A stretch of DNA of 64,000 nt from Nitratireductor alexandrii (GTDB lineage: Bacteria > Pseudomonadota > Alphaproteobacteria > Rhizobiales > Rhizobiaceae), in the NCBI RefSeq assembly GCF_004000215.1, contig NZ_RBVY01000001.1:558001-622000 (forward strand). Reading direction: 5' to 3'. Positions within the stretch are counted from its first letter, which is position 1. Every line of letters starts with the position of its first letter. The position numbers were made by a program, and so were the translations under genes. Below, in pieces: positions 26,394 to 35,750 of the stretch. Under the pieces are notes generated by a model. It saw nothing but the letters and a program-made list of their open reading frames with translations, was not told where the DNA came from and did no database searches.

Positions 26394-26618
26394 CTAGCCG
26401 TTGCGGATCTCGTCGGCGATGCCGGCATCGGCAAGCAGCCGCCTGGCGCGCTCCACCATATCGGAACTGACCAGAACCCGGCGTGGCAACACGCCGAGCG
26501 AGCCTTCGACCACGCTCATATTCTGATCGGCGACGAAAAACTCGATCCCCGCGTCGCGAAGCAGGGCTTCGATGAAGGAGATCACGACGGGGTCGTTGGT
26601 ACGCACGAGTTCGATCAT
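26394..26618 (-). CDS. DUF2007 domain protein
   Basis: A 74-residue protein made up almost wholly of the DUF2007 ferredoxin-like domain (MIELVRTNDPVVISFIEALL, then VLPRRVLVSSDMVERARRLL). Usually annotated as putative signal-transducing protein. It is first in the operon with the methyltransferase and is divergent from the polyprenyl diphosphate synthase gene, an arrangement common in this order. Function not known. Confidence 0.85.
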   Translation of the reverse strand: MIELVRTNDPVVISFIEALLRDAGIEFFVADQNMSVVEGSLGVLPRRVLVSSDMVERARRLLADAGIADEIRNG

Positions 26619-26778
26619 GGGGTGCCTGCAAATTGACCGGCGTTTTGTAGCCGCAAAAGCGCGCCCTGACCATCCGGCGCGGCCGGCCGCGCCAATTCGC
26701 CCCTTGCAGGCCGAACATGCCGCGCCCTAGATTGGGTGGTGGGCCAAGAGTGCCCGAAATGGATTCCGGGGAGTTTTC

Positions 26779-27795
26779 GTGGGCGTCGTCGTATCATTGG
26801 ATGAGGGCAAGCGGGGCCAGGCCTCGATCAAACCTCTGATCGAACTCACCGCGCACGACATGTCGCGCGTCAACCAGCTCATCCTGTCGAAGGCCGGCTC
26901 GGATGTGGAAATGATCCCCGAGGTCGCCAATCACCTGATCTCGTCGGGCGGCAAGCGGCTGCGGCCGATGCTCACTTTGGCGGCGGCGCGCATGTTCGAC
27001 TATGCCGGCGACGGCCATGTCAGGCTGGCCACCAGCGTCGAGTTCATGCACACCGCGACCCTGCTGCACGACGACGTCGTCGACGAGAGTGGCCTCAGGC
27101 GCGGCAAGAAGACCGCGCGCACCATCTGGGGCAATCAGGCGAGCGTTCTGGTCGGCGATTTCCTGCTCGGCCAGGCCTTCCGCATGATGGTCGAGGTCGG
27201 CTCGATCGACGCGCTCGATATCTTGTCGACCGCGGCCTCGGTCATCGCCGAAGGCGAGGTGATGCAGCTGGTCGCCGCCAAGAACCTCGAGACCACCGAG
27301 GACGAATATCTGGCCGTGATCCGCGCCAAGACGGCGGCGCTTTTTTCCGCCGCCGCCGAAGTCGGCCCGGTGATCGCCTCGGCGACGCGTTCCGAACGCG
27401 CTGCGCTGCGCTCCTACGGCACCAATCTCGGCCTGGCGTTCCAGTTGATCGACGATGCGCTCGACTATGGCGGCAATGCCAGCGACCTGGGCAAAAATGT
27501 CGGCGACGATTTCCGCGAGGGCAAGGTGACGCTGCCGGTCATCCTGTGCTACCGCCGCGGCACGGCCGAGGAGCGCCGGTTCTGGAAAAAGAGCATCGAG
27601 GACGGAGTCAGCGACGACGCGGCGCTCGAGGAGGCGCGCGCGCTGATGTCGCGCTATGGCGCGATCGGTGATACGATAGCGCGGGCGCGGCATTTCGGCG
27701 GGATTGCCCGCGACGCGCTTGCGCCGCTGAAGGAGACGCCGCAAAAGAGCGCGCTTCTCGAAGTGATCGATTTCTGTATCGACCGGGTAAGCTGA
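26779..27795 (+). CDS. Polyprenyl diphosphate synthase (octaprenyl/decaprenyl type)
   Basis: A 338-residue trans-prenyltransferase that makes the long side chain of ubiquinone. The first aspartate-rich motif LLHDDVVDES (about residue 95) and the second QLIDDALDYGG (about 220) bind the diphosphates through Mg2+; GGKRLRPM near 55 is also typical. GTG start with GGGGAG five bases upstream. The product chain length (often C50 in this order) cannot be read. UbiA, the enzyme using the product, is encoded near 43 kb. Confidence 0.93.
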   Translation: MGVVVSLDEGKRGQASIKPLIELTAHDMSRVNQLILSKAGSDVEMIPEVANHLISSGGKRLRPMLTLAAARMFDYAGDGHVRLATSVEFMHTATLLHDDVVDESGLRRGKKTARTIWGNQASVLVGDFLLGQAFRMMVEVGSIDALDILSTAASVIAEGEVMQLVAAKNLETTEDEYLAVIRAKTAALFSAAAEVGPVIASATRSERAALRSYGTNLGLAFQLIDDALDYGGNASDLGKNVGDDFREGKVTLPVILCYRRGTAEERRFWKKSIEDGVSDDAALEEARALMSRYGAIGDTIARARHFGGIARDALAPLKETPQKSALLEVIDFCIDRVS

Positions 27796-27954
27796 TCGGC
27801 GTGAACGTGCCGTGGCGTTGCCGTCCTGCGGGGCAGGGCAGTCGTTGCCGGCGGCGGGAGCCTGTTGAACGACCGCTCTCAAAAATGCCATGGTCGGGGT
27901 GAAGATGCGGTCGGAATCCGCCGGCGAGCGGGGCAGCGAGCGGGAAGGAGAGCC

Positions 27955-29949
27955 ATGCAGTCGAGCGGCTTGAGACGATGGGGCGTTGCGGCGCTGGCGC
28001 TGCTGTGCGCCTCGGCGCCGGCACCGCTTCTGGCGGCGAACGACGAGCCCGTGCGCATCGGATCGCTGTCGGGCGCCTTTCTTGCCGCCCGCATCGCGGA
28101 GATCGACAACGATCTCGACTCCACGATCAAATATTATCGGCGCGCCCTGTCCTTCGACCGCGACAACCAGACGCTTCAGCAAAGCCTTCTTCTGGCGCTG
28201 ATCTCGCGCGGGGATTTCGAGGCGGCGCTGCCATTGGCCGAGAAGCTGAAATCCGTGCCGCAGGTCGAGCGGTTTTCGCGCGTGGCGCTGGCGATCGACG
28301 CCTTTGGCAAGCAGGACTATGCCGCGGCCGAGAACTATCTGAAACTGGCGCTGGAATCCGATCTCGACCGGCTGATCACCGGCGTCATGACCGGCTGGGC
28401 ATTGCTCGGTGCGGGCGAGGCCGATGACGGGCTTGCGCATGTGCGCGGCCTCGACGGTCCGGAATGGTTCGTCGTCTTCAAATCCTATCACGAGGCGCTG
28501 ATCGCCGAGGCCGCGGACAAGGTCGACGAGGCGCTCGAAGCCTATGGCCGCCTTGCCGAGAACACGACGGCGGGCGGGGCCGCCCCCGACACCTATCTGC
28601 GCGCGCTGGAATCCTATGCGCGACTGCTCGCGCGCCAGGGGCGCGCGCAGGACGCGCTGGCCGAACTCGATCGGGCCGAGGCTTTCGCCGCAAACCGTCC
28701 CGCGATCGTGGCCTTGCGGCTCGACGTCGAAACCGGCGCCGGCACGCCGCCGCGCGTTGCCGCGCCGGCAGATGGCGCGGCCGAAATCCTGCTCGATCTG
28801 GGCACCGCCCTCAACCGTGGCGGCGGCGAAGCCTTCGTGCGCATCTATCTGCAGCTCGCGCTGGCGCTGAAGCCGGATTTCGACGCTGCCCTGGTCCAGC
28901 TCGGACAGGTGGCCGAGCAGCAGGGCGATGCCGAGGAGGCGATCTCCTTTTATGAAAAAGTGCCCGTTGATTCGCCGTTAAGCCGCATTGCCGGCTTGCA
29001 GCTTGGCCTCAACCTTGCCGATCTCGACCGGCACGACGCGGCCAAGGCGCATCTGCGCCAGCTTCTGCGCGACGATCCCGACGACATGCGCGCCTATCTC
29101 GCGCTTGGGGGCGTCCTTGCCTCCAAGGAGGAATATGCCGAGGCGGCTGTGCTTTACGACGACGCGGTCGAGCGCATCGACGAGCCTGAGCGCGGCGACT
29201 GGAACATTTTTTACCAGCGCGGCATCGCCTATGAGCGGCTGAAGCAATGGCCGAAGGCGGAGCCGAATTTCCGCAAGGCGCTCGAGCTCTATCCCGATCA
29301 GCCCCAGGTGCTGAACTATCTCGGCTATTCCTGGGTCGACATGAACATGAACCTGGAGGAAGGGCTCGACCTTATCCGGCGCGCAGTCGCCAGCCGGCCC
29401 AATGACGGCTACATCGTCGATTCGCTCGGTTGGGCCTATTACCGCCTCGGCCGTTTCGAGGAAGCGGTCACCGAATTGGAGCGGGCCGTCTCGCTCAAGC
29501 CCGACGATCCTATCCTCAACGACCATCTGGGCGATGCCTATTGGCGTGCCGGTCGCCGCCTGGAAGCGACCTTCCAGTGGGCGCATGCGCGCGACATGAA
29601 ACCCGACCCCGACGTTCTGGTCGAGGTCGAGCGCAAGCTGGTCGAGGGCCTGCCGCCGCTCGAAGAGCAAAAGGCCGAAATCCCGCCGATCGTCCTGCCC
29701 GAGTCGGCGCCCGAAAAGGCCGGCGGCAAGACGCCCGCGCACGACGGCCAGGGTGCCGCCAAGCCCGGCGATGCCGAGGCGCGGCCGGCCAGCCATGTCG
29801 TCGGGCCGGGGCAGTCCTTGTGGTCGATCGCGGCTGAAAAGCTCGGCGACGGCGGACGTTATATCGAGATCCTCGACCTCAATCCGCAGCTTCGCGGCAA
29901 TCCCTCCAACATCGTTCCCGGCCAGGAACTGATCTTGCCGGGTAGCTGA
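27955..29949 (+). CDS. Exported TPR protein with C-terminal LysM domain
   Basis: A 664-residue protein with a Sec signal peptide (1-27, ending PLLAA), about ten tetratricopeptide repeats (roughly residues 40-560, for example SLGWAYYRLGRFEEAVTELE), a Pro/Ala-rich linker, and a LysM module at about 612-664 (VGPGQSLWSIAAEKLGDG, NIVPGQELILPG). The N-terminal half matches the tetratricopeptide family next to polyprenyl synthase genes in alphaproteobacteria. LysM would tether it to peptidoglycan. AAGGAG precedes the ATG by five bases. Confidence 0.85.
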   Translation: MQSSGLRRWGVAALALLCASAPAPLLAANDEPVRIGSLSGAFLAARIAEIDNDLDSTIKYYRRALSFDRDNQTLQQSLLLALISRGDFEAALPLAEKLKSVPQVERFSRVALAIDAFGKQDYAAAENYLKLALESDLDRLITGVMTGWALLGAGEADDGLAHVRGLDGPEWFVVFKSYHEALIAEAADKVDEALEAYGRLAENTTAGGAAPDTYLRALESYARLLARQGRAQDALAELDRAEAFAANRPAIVALRLDVETGAGTPPRVAAPADGAAEILLDLGTALNRGGGEAFVRIYLQLALALKPDFDAALVQLGQVAEQQGDAEEAISFYEKVPVDSPLSRIAGLQLGLNLADLDRHDAAKAHLRQLLRDDPDDMRAYLALGGVLASKEEYAEAAVLYDDAVERIDEPERGDWNIFYQRGIAYERLKQWPKAEPNFRKALELYPDQPQVLNYLGYSWVDMNMNLEEGLDLIRRAVASRPNDGYIVDSLGWAYYRLGRFEEAVTELERAVSLKPDDPILNDHLGDAYWRAGRRLEATFQWAHARDMKPDPDVLVEVERKLVEGLPPLEEQKAEIPPIVLPESAPEKAGGKTPAHDGQGAAKPGDAEARPASHVVGPGQSLWSIAAEKLGDGGRYIEILDLNPQLRGNPSNIVPGQELILPGS

Positions 29950-30018
29950 GCGCGATCAGCCGCCGGGCGGGCGGTTCCCCGCCGGGAATGCGTTTCGTAG
30001 ATTTACGTGCAAAGAATA

Positions 30019-30324
30019 TCAGCCGCCGAAACCGCGCGGCAGTGCGCAGGCGTTTTGCGGGTCGCGGCGCGGCGGCACGCATTGCAGCCGCAGGCGCGAC
30101 AGCGATTTTTCCGTCGGGTTGAGTTTCTGGCACAGGCAATCGGTGCGCGGCATGCGGATCGTGTCGCAGAACGGCGTCACGCACCGCCAGCCGGTCACCG
30201 GGTCGTTGACATTGCCGACGAAACCCGACTGGGCCGAGGCCGGAACGGTGTTGATGATCAGCGCGGCAAAGGCCGCGACGGTAGCGCGCATGGCGCTGCG
30301 CGACAGCGGATGGATGGCAGGCAT
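30019..30324 (-). CDS. Secreted six-cysteine protein, paralogue A
   Basis: A 101-residue protein: a basic start, a hydrophobic stretch and PASAQ make a signal peptide (about 1-32). The mature part holds six cysteines spaced C-x4-C-x9-C-x-C-x16-C-x10-C, with the shared motif TDCLCQKLNPTEKSL. The gene at 30475 encodes the same spacing. Ribosome binding site GGGAGA seven bases upstream. No named family comes to mind; even cysteine number suggests disulfides in the periplasm or outside. Confidence 0.75.
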   Translation of the reverse strand: MPAIHPLSRSAMRATVAAFAALIINTVPASAQSGFVGNVNDPVTGWRCVTPFCDTIRMPRTDCLCQKLNPTEKSLSRLRLQCVPPRRDPQNACALPRGFGG

Positions 30325-30474
30325 GGTCGTCTCCCTGGCGGTCGGGCGCCGCGAACGCGGCACGGCTGCGCAACAATCTACGCCTGCCGGGCCCGCCGGG
30401 ATCTGCACAAAACGATCACAACCTCGCGAGCGCGACACCCGGCTCGTCGCCGTGGCCGCCGCGCCGGTTCGGCG

Positions 30475-30789
30475 TCAATTGCCGAAGGGCGGGCTCACCG
30501 GACAGGCTTTCCAGCGTCCGCCTTCCGAGGTCGAACAGGTCAGCCGAAGCTTCTGCAGCGAGCGCTCGGCCGGGTTTTCCTTCTGGCACAGACATGTCGT
30601 TTGCGGCAGCCGCACCACGCTGCAGTCGGGCGTCACGCACAGATAGCCGGTCACGTCGTCGCGCGTGTTGCTGTTGCGGTCGGGCCAGGCGCCATTGGCG
30701 CCGGCGGTCGCGCCGGTGGCCAAAAGGGCGGCAAGCGCCAGGCTGGCGATGGTTGGCAGGCGCGTGGGCCGTCGGTCGGATCGAAACAT
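30475..30789 (-). CDS. Secreted six-cysteine protein, paralogue B
   Basis: A 104-residue protein with a signal peptide (about 1-31, TIASLALAALLATGATAGA) and six cysteines in the same C-x4-C-x9-C-x-C-x16-C-x10-C order as paralogue A; the motif is TTCLCQKENPAERSL. GAGGA lies eight bases before the ATG. The two genes lie in tandem on the same strand, 150 bases apart, which indicates a local duplication that has diverged while keeping the cysteine frame. Function unknown. Confidence 0.75.
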   Translation of the reverse strand: MFRSDRRPTRLPTIASLALAALLATGATAGANGAWPDRNSNTRDDVTGYLCVTPDCSVVRLPQTTCLCQKENPAERSLQKLRLTCSTSEGGRWKACPVSPPFGN

Positions 30790-30973
30790 GGGCCGGTTCC
30801 TCGTTCTGTCCCTACAGATATCGCATTTGGCGGCGAATCCAAGCCGCCGCATCTTGGTCCCGGCGGTTTGCCGGTGCCGCGGCCCATCGCTTTTCCATCG
30901 CCGCCGGCTGCTTGACCTTGCCTGGACGCGTCAATAGGAGGTGAGGCGCCTTTCCTGCCGACAGAGGTTCTCC

Positions 30974-31909
30974 GTGACCGCCAGCCAGCCGCATATGCAT
31001 CCCACGCGCTCCTTCCAGGGGCTGATCCTCGCTCTGCACGGATTCTGGGCGGACAAGGGGTGTGTGGTCCTGCAGCCCTACGACATGGAAGTCGGCGCGG
31101 GAACCTTCCATCCCGCCACGACCCTGCGTTCGCTCGGGCCGAAGCCGTGGAACGCGGCCTATGTCCAGCCCTCGCGGCGGCCCAAGGACGGCCGTTACGG
31201 CGAAAACCCGAACCGGCTGCAGCATTATTACCAGTATCAGGTCATCCTGAAGCCGAACCCGTCCAACCTGCAGGAGCTTTACCTCGCCTCGCTGGAGGCG
31301 ATCGGCATCGATCCCTTGCTGCACGACATCCGCTTCGTCGAGGACGATTGGGAAAGCCCGACGCTCGGTGCCTGGGGTTTGGGCTGGGAGTGCTGGTGCG
31401 ATGGCATGGAGGTCTCCCAGTTCACCTATTTCCAGCAGGTCTGCGGCATCGAATGCGCGCCCGTCTCGGGCGAGCTGACCTACGGGCTGGAGCGGCTGGC
31501 GATGTATGTGCAGGGCGTCGACAATGTCTACGACCTGAATTTCAACGGCCGCGAGGGGGCCGAAAAGGTCACCTACGGCGATGTCTTCCTGCAGGCCGAG
31601 CAGGAATATTCGCGTTACAATTTCGAATATGCCGACACCGCCATGCTGTTTCGCCATTTCGACGACGCGGAGAAGGAGTGCGGAGCGCTTTTGGCCGCCG
31701 GCGCGCCGCGGGGCGAGGGCGCTCTGCATCGATGCGTGCTGCCGGCCTACGATCAGTGCATCAAGGCCTCGCACGTCTTCAATCTCCTCGACGCGCGCGG
31801 CGTGATATCCGTCACCGAGCGTCAGAGCTATATCTTGCGGGTGCGCGATCTGGCCAAGGCCTGCGGCGAGGCTTTTCTGCGCACCGAGGCCGGCGGCGCG
31901 GCGGCCTGA
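30974..31909 (+). CDS. glyQ: Glycyl-tRNA synthetase alpha subunit
   Basis: A 311-residue class II aminoacyl-tRNA synthetase subunit that holds the active site of the bacterial alpha2beta2 enzyme. Conserved blocks include [47 protein letters not shown] and ITYGLERL-like [17 protein letters not shown] start with AGAGG six bases upstream; an ATG at 30995 is an alternative. The beta subunit gene is 0.8 kb downstream, separated by two small exported-protein genes. Confidence 0.96.
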   Translation: MTASQPHMHPTRSFQGLILALHGFWADKGCVVLQPYDMEVGAGTFHPATTLRSLGPKPWNAAYVQPSRRPKDGRYGENPNRLQHYYQYQVILKPNPSNLQELYLASLEAIGIDPLLHDIRFVEDDWESPTLGAWGLGWECWCDGMEVSQFTYFQQVCGIECAPVSGELTYGLERLAMYVQGVDNVYDLNFNGREGAEKVTYGDVFLQAEQEYSRYNFEYADTAMLFRHFDDAEKECGALLAAGAPRGEGALHRCVLPAYDQCIKASHVFNLLDARGVISVTERQSYILRVRDLAKACGEAFLRTEAGGAAA

Positions 31910-32013
31910 CCAGCGCTTCGCTCCACGCCTGACTTCAGCGGGCGTCGCCCCTCATTTTCGCCTGCTTCCGGGTCAAGGGTGCGCTCCGATCCGCGAACGG
32001 CCATGGGGTGATT

Positions 32014-32286
32014 ATGCGACGTTTTTTGCTTGCTGGTTTGGTTCTGGTGGTTGCCGGGAGCGCCTATGCGGCCACGCCGGAGGCCACGCCCGTGACCAGC
32101 GATCACTGCAAGGCGCTGCTTGCGAACATATCGAAAAAGCCGCAATTCAAGGCCTTCGCGGTGTCGGAAAACGGACGCGAGTGCCATGCGGTCTGGGGCA
32201 GCGCCAGCCAGATTCAGGCCAATCGCGAGGCGCGCGAAGGGTGCGAGGTCGACGGCCGGCGCTGTCTTTTGATCGCCGTTCGCTGA
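32014..32286 (+). CDS. Small exported protein (90 aa), unknown
   Basis: A 90-residue protein with a signal peptide (RRFLLAGLVLVVAGSAYAA, residues 2-20) and a short mature domain with three to four cysteines (SDHCKALL, GRECHAVWGSASQIQ, GCEVDGRRCLL). Two intramolecular disulfides are plausible. It lies between glyQ and glyS. An in-frame GTG two codons upstream is possible. No family recognised. Confidence 0.65.
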   Translation: MRRFLLAGLVLVVAGSAYAATPEATPVTSDHCKALLANISKKPQFKAFAVSENGRECHAVWGSASQIQANREAREGCEVDGRRCLLIAVR

Positions 32287-32324
32287 ACGCGCCCCCGGCG
32301 CGGCAGCCGGCACCGACCCCGGCA

Positions 32325-32507
32325 TCAGCCCTGATCGGCGACGGTCAGGATGTCGGCCTGCGCGCCGGCCGGCATCTCGACGCTTGCCGCGATCGTCTGG
32401 ATGGCGCGGCGCACCCCCGCCATCTTGAAGTCCGTGCCGGTCTGCATGTTGGCCGCGAAACAGGCGCTCAGCGCGAGGACCTGGAGGATCGAGGAAGCGG
32501 CTTTCAT
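32325..32507 (-). CDS. Small exported protein (60 aa), unknown
   Basis: A 60-residue frame with a hydrophobic N-terminus (SSILQVLALSACFAANM) that could be a signal peptide, and possibly a lipobox-like cysteine at residue 16. The rest is a short amphipathic segment. AAGGGA lies seven bases before the ATG. It opposes the previous gene and sits upstream of, and divergent from, glyS. No family recognised; moderately likely to be real. Confidence 0.45.
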   Translation of the reverse strand: MKAASSILQVLALSACFAANMQTGTDFKMAGVRRAIQTIAASVEMPAGAQADILTVADQG

Positions 32508-32717
32508 CGGTTTGTCCCTTCGCGCTCGCGGTGTGTCTTGCCTTTCGTCGCCGCGGCGCTGCCAAAGGTTCATCTGTGAGGAGAATTTTTTCACGACCGG
32601 ACTGAACCGTGCGTGGCCGGCGCGTTCAGGCGCGGTTCATGGCCACGGCCGCAGGTGACAGGGCCGGGTGGAGTTGCTATGCGGCACGCCTTAGGACCTC
32701 ACCCGCGAGCCGCACCC

Positions 32718-34895
32718 ATGCCTGACCTGCTTCTTGAACTTCGTTGCGAGGAAATCCCGGCGCGCATGCAGCGCAAGGCGGCCGGCGACCTGAAGAAGCT
32801 GGTCACCGACGGTCTGGTCGAGGCCGGCCTGACCTACGAGGCGGCGCGCGAATACTGGACGCCGCGCCGTCTGGCGCTCGACGTGCGCGGTGTCACGGCG
32901 CGCTCGAAGGATGTGCGCGAGGAACGCAAGGGCCCGCGCACCGACGCGCCAGAAAAGGCGATCGAAGGGTTCTTGCGCGCCGCCGGCCTGGCCTCGGTCG
33001 ACGAGGCCGAAACCAGGACCGATCCGAAAAAGGGCACCTTTTACGTCGCCGTGATCGAGAAGCCCGGCCGCGCCGCCGACGCGATCGTGGCCGAGCTGAT
33101 GCCCGGCGTGATCCGCAATTTCCCCTGGCCGAAATCGATGCGCTGGGGTCCGGCCTCGGCTAGGCCCGGCGCGCTGCGCTGGGTGCGGCCGCTACAGTCG
33201 ATCCTGTGCACCTTCGGCCCGGAGACGGAGGAACCGGTAGTGGTCGACTTCGAGGTCGACGGGCTCCGCGCCTCCAACGTCACTTATGGCCACCGCTTCC
33301 ACGCGCCGGACCCCATCACCGTGCGCCGCTTCGACGACTATGTCGCGGCTCTGGAGGCGGCCAGGGTCGTGCTCGATGCCGAGCGCCGCAAGAAGATCAT
33401 CGAGGCCGACGCCGCCAATCTCGCCTTCGCCGCCGGGCTCGATCTCGTCGCCGACGACGGGCTGCTCGACGAGGTGTCGGGCCTGGTCGAATGGCCGGTG
33501 GTGCTGATGGGCGAGTTCGAGCAGGATTTTCTCGACATCCCGCCGGAAATCGTGCGGCTGACGATCCGCGCCAACCAGAAATGTTTCGTCACCCGCCCGC
33601 AGGGCGAGGCCGAAAACCTCTCCAACCGCTTCGTGCTGGTCGCCAATATCGAGGCCAGGGACGGCGGTGCGGAAATCGCGCACGGCAATGCCAAGGTGGT
33701 GCGCGCGCGCCTGTCCGACGCCGTTCATTTCTGGAAGACCGACCAGGCCGACCTGCCCGATCTCGCCGGACTGGAAACCTCGGCGCAAAAATTCGGCCTC
33801 GACCTTAAAAAACCGCTCGACCAGCGCATGGCCCGGCTCGATCATCTGGGCGTCACCTTTCACGCCGAACTCGGCACGCAGGGAGAGCGCGTCGCGTGCA
33901 TTGCCGGGCTGGCGGAGGAACTGGCGCCGGCGGTCGGCGCCGATGCCGGGCTTGCCCGCCGCGCCGCCGTGCTCGCCAAGGCCGACCTGCAGACCGAGGT
34001 GGTCGGCGAGTTTCCCGAACTGCAGGGCGCCATGGGCCGCAAATATGCCGAGCTCCAGGGCGAGGAGCCGGCGGTCGCCGCCGCCATCGAGGCGCATTAC
34101 CGCCCGCTCGGCCCCTCCGACGTGGTGCCGGCCGAGCCGGTCTCGATCGCGGTCGCGCTGGCCGACAAGCTCGACATGCTGACCGGCTTCTGGGCGATCG
34201 ACGAAAAGCCGACCGGCTCCAAGGATCCCTACGCGCTGCGCCGCGCCGCGCTCGGCGTGATCCGCATCGTGGTGGAAAACGGGGTGCGGTTGAGCCTCAT
34301 CGAGCTTTTCGGGAGCGCGAACCGGATCCGCCGGGACGAAACGCGTTCGCCGTCCGGCGATGACCGAAGCGTCGATGCCGACCTGCTCGCCTTTTTCCAC
34401 GACCGGCTGAAAGTCTATCTGCGCGATAAGGGCGCGCGGCACGATCTGATCGACGCGGTCATCACGCCAGAAGCGGACGACCTGCTTTTGATCGTCCGCC
34501 GGGTCGAGGCGCTGGGCGCGCTGCTTGACAGCGAGGACGGGCAGAACCTGCTCGCCGGTACCAAGCGCGCCGCCAATATTCTCGCCGCCGAGGAAAAGAA
34601 GGGCACGCCGGTTGCCGGCAGCGTCGATCCCGCGCTGTTTGCCGAAAGCGAGGAACGGACGTTGTTCGACGCGGTGGTGGCGGCCGAAGCCGAGGCTGCG
34701 GCCGCGCTCGCCGAGCAGGATTATCAGGCCGCCATGCGGGCGCTTGCCGGCCTGCGCGGCCCGGTCGACGCGTTTTTCGAAAAAGTGCTGGTCAATGCCG
34801 ACGACGAGGCCGTGCGCGCCAACCGGCTCGCCCTTCTGGCCCGTATTCCTGCCGCGACCGGCCAGGTCGCCGATTTCTCGCGCATCGCCGGTTAG
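32718..34895 (+). CDS. glyS: Glycyl-tRNA synthetase beta subunit
   Basis: A 725-residue tRNA-binding partner of GlyQ. The opening [20 protein letters not shown], the central [11 protein letters not shown] and [11 protein letters not shown] blocks, and the C-terminal anticodon-binding part (residues about 590-725, [19 protein letters not shown]) match the family. The ATG gives the conserved start. Together with glyQ it makes the heterotetrameric enzyme. Confidence 0.97.
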   Translation: MPDLLLELRCEEIPARMQRKAAGDLKKLVTDGLVEAGLTYEAAREYWTPRRLALDVRGVTARSKDVREERKGPRTDAPEKAIEGFLRAAGLASVDEAETRTDPKKGTFYVAVIEKPGRAADAIVAELMPGVIRNFPWPKSMRWGPASARPGALRWVRPLQSILCTFGPETEEPVVVDFEVDGLRASNVTYGHRFHAPDPITVRRFDDYVAALEAARVVLDAERRKKIIEADAANLAFAAGLDLVADDGLLDEVSGLVEWPVVLMGEFEQDFLDIPPEIVRLTIRANQKCFVTRPQGEAENLSNRFVLVANIEARDGGAEIAHGNAKVVRARLSDAVHFWKTDQADLPDLAGLETSAQKFGLDLKKPLDQRMARLDHLGVTFHAELGTQGERVACIAGLAEELAPAVGADAGLARRAAVLAKADLQTEVVGEFPELQGAMGRKYAELQGEEPAVAAAIEAHYRPLGPSDVVPAEPVSIAVALADKLDMLTGFWAIDEKPTGSKDPYALRRAALGVIRIVVENGVRLSLIELFGSANRIRRDETRSPSGDDRSVDADLLAFFHDRLKVYLRDKGARHDLIDAVITPEADDLLLIVRRVEALGALLDSEDGQNLLAGTKRAANILAAEEKKGTPVAGSVDPALFAESEERTLFDAVVAAEAEAAAALAEQDYQAAMRALAGLRGPVDAFFEKVLVNADDEAVRANRLALLARIPAATGQVADFSRIAG

Positions 34896-34922
34896 AACGC
34901 GTCTTTCCGGCCGTCCGGCGCC

Positions 34923-35567
34923 CTATTCCAGTGCGCGCGACGGCGGCGGTGGCGGCGGCGGCGCGGGCGGCAGGGCCGGCGGCTCGGGCGTTTTCCTGCG
35001 ACCGGGAGCGGGCGGCGCCGGCCTGTCGCTGGAAACCGTGCGGCGTTCGGTTGCGACGGGGATGTCGGGACTGGGCGGCGGTTCGGCGACGATCTCCACG
35101 GGAACCGGCGCGCTCGTGGCGGCGGCCGGAAACGCCTTGCCGACGAGCCCGCCGCGGATCACCATCGGCATGGCCGGCTGGCGCCCGGCAAGCGATGTCG
35201 CCCGTTTTGTGCGTGCCGCGCGCGGTGCCGGTTCGCCGAGCAGGATCATCGAGCGGCTGAGGCGCGGCACCAGCGGGGCGACGCGGTCGGACCCGGCCTC
35301 GCTCCCGTCATCGGGCGGATGGCCGAACAGGGCCCTGGCAGCCTCGGCCGGGGAGCCGGGGCGGGTTTCCGACAAGGCGGCCGTCTTGATGGTCGCGTCC
35401 GGCGCGGCAAGCACCACTGGCGGGTCTCCAACGGCCGGCTCGCCCATGACGATGATCGAGGCAGACGGCCCCGCAGGCAGGGCTTCAAGCGTCACGAAGG
35501 ACGAGGCAAATGCCTCCCCCGCCGTCGCAAGAACCAATGCGATCGTTGCCGTTGCCAGAACCTTCAT
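34923..35567 (-). CDS. Proline-rich exported protein (214 aa), unknown
   Basis: A 214-residue protein with a signal peptide (KVLATATIALVLATAGEAFA) and a low-complexity Ala/Pro/Arg-rich mature part that ends in a run of prolines (about residues 190-210). Two short similar blocks, SASIIVMGEPA (about 37-47) and RSMILLGEPAPR (about 107), suggest an internal repeat. GGAGAG precedes the ATG. It converges with glyS. No family recognised; perhaps a cell-envelope spacer protein. Confidence 0.6.
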   Translation of the reverse strand: MKVLATATIALVLATAGEAFASSFVTLEALPAGPSASIIVMGEPAVGDPPVVLAAPDATIKTAALSETRPGSPAEAARALFGHPPDDGSEAGSDRVAPLVPRLSRSMILLGEPAPRAARTKRATSLAGRQPAMPMVIRGGLVGKAFPAAATSAPVPVEIVAEPPPSPDIPVATERRTVSSDRPAPPAPGRRKTPEPPALPPAPPPPPPPSRALE

Positions 35568-35750
35568 CACTCTCCCGCCAGCTACGCGGCGTGAACCCTA
35601 TGACGCTGCTTAAACCCTACGGCGTGCGCCCTACGATCCCGTTGGCGGAAACCGTACCATTCGACCGATTAACGAAATGATGACGCAGGGTTACTTGCCG
35701 CGCGCGCGCGTGCGGGATAGGCAATGCCGCGTGCACAGTCTGGACGCGTG

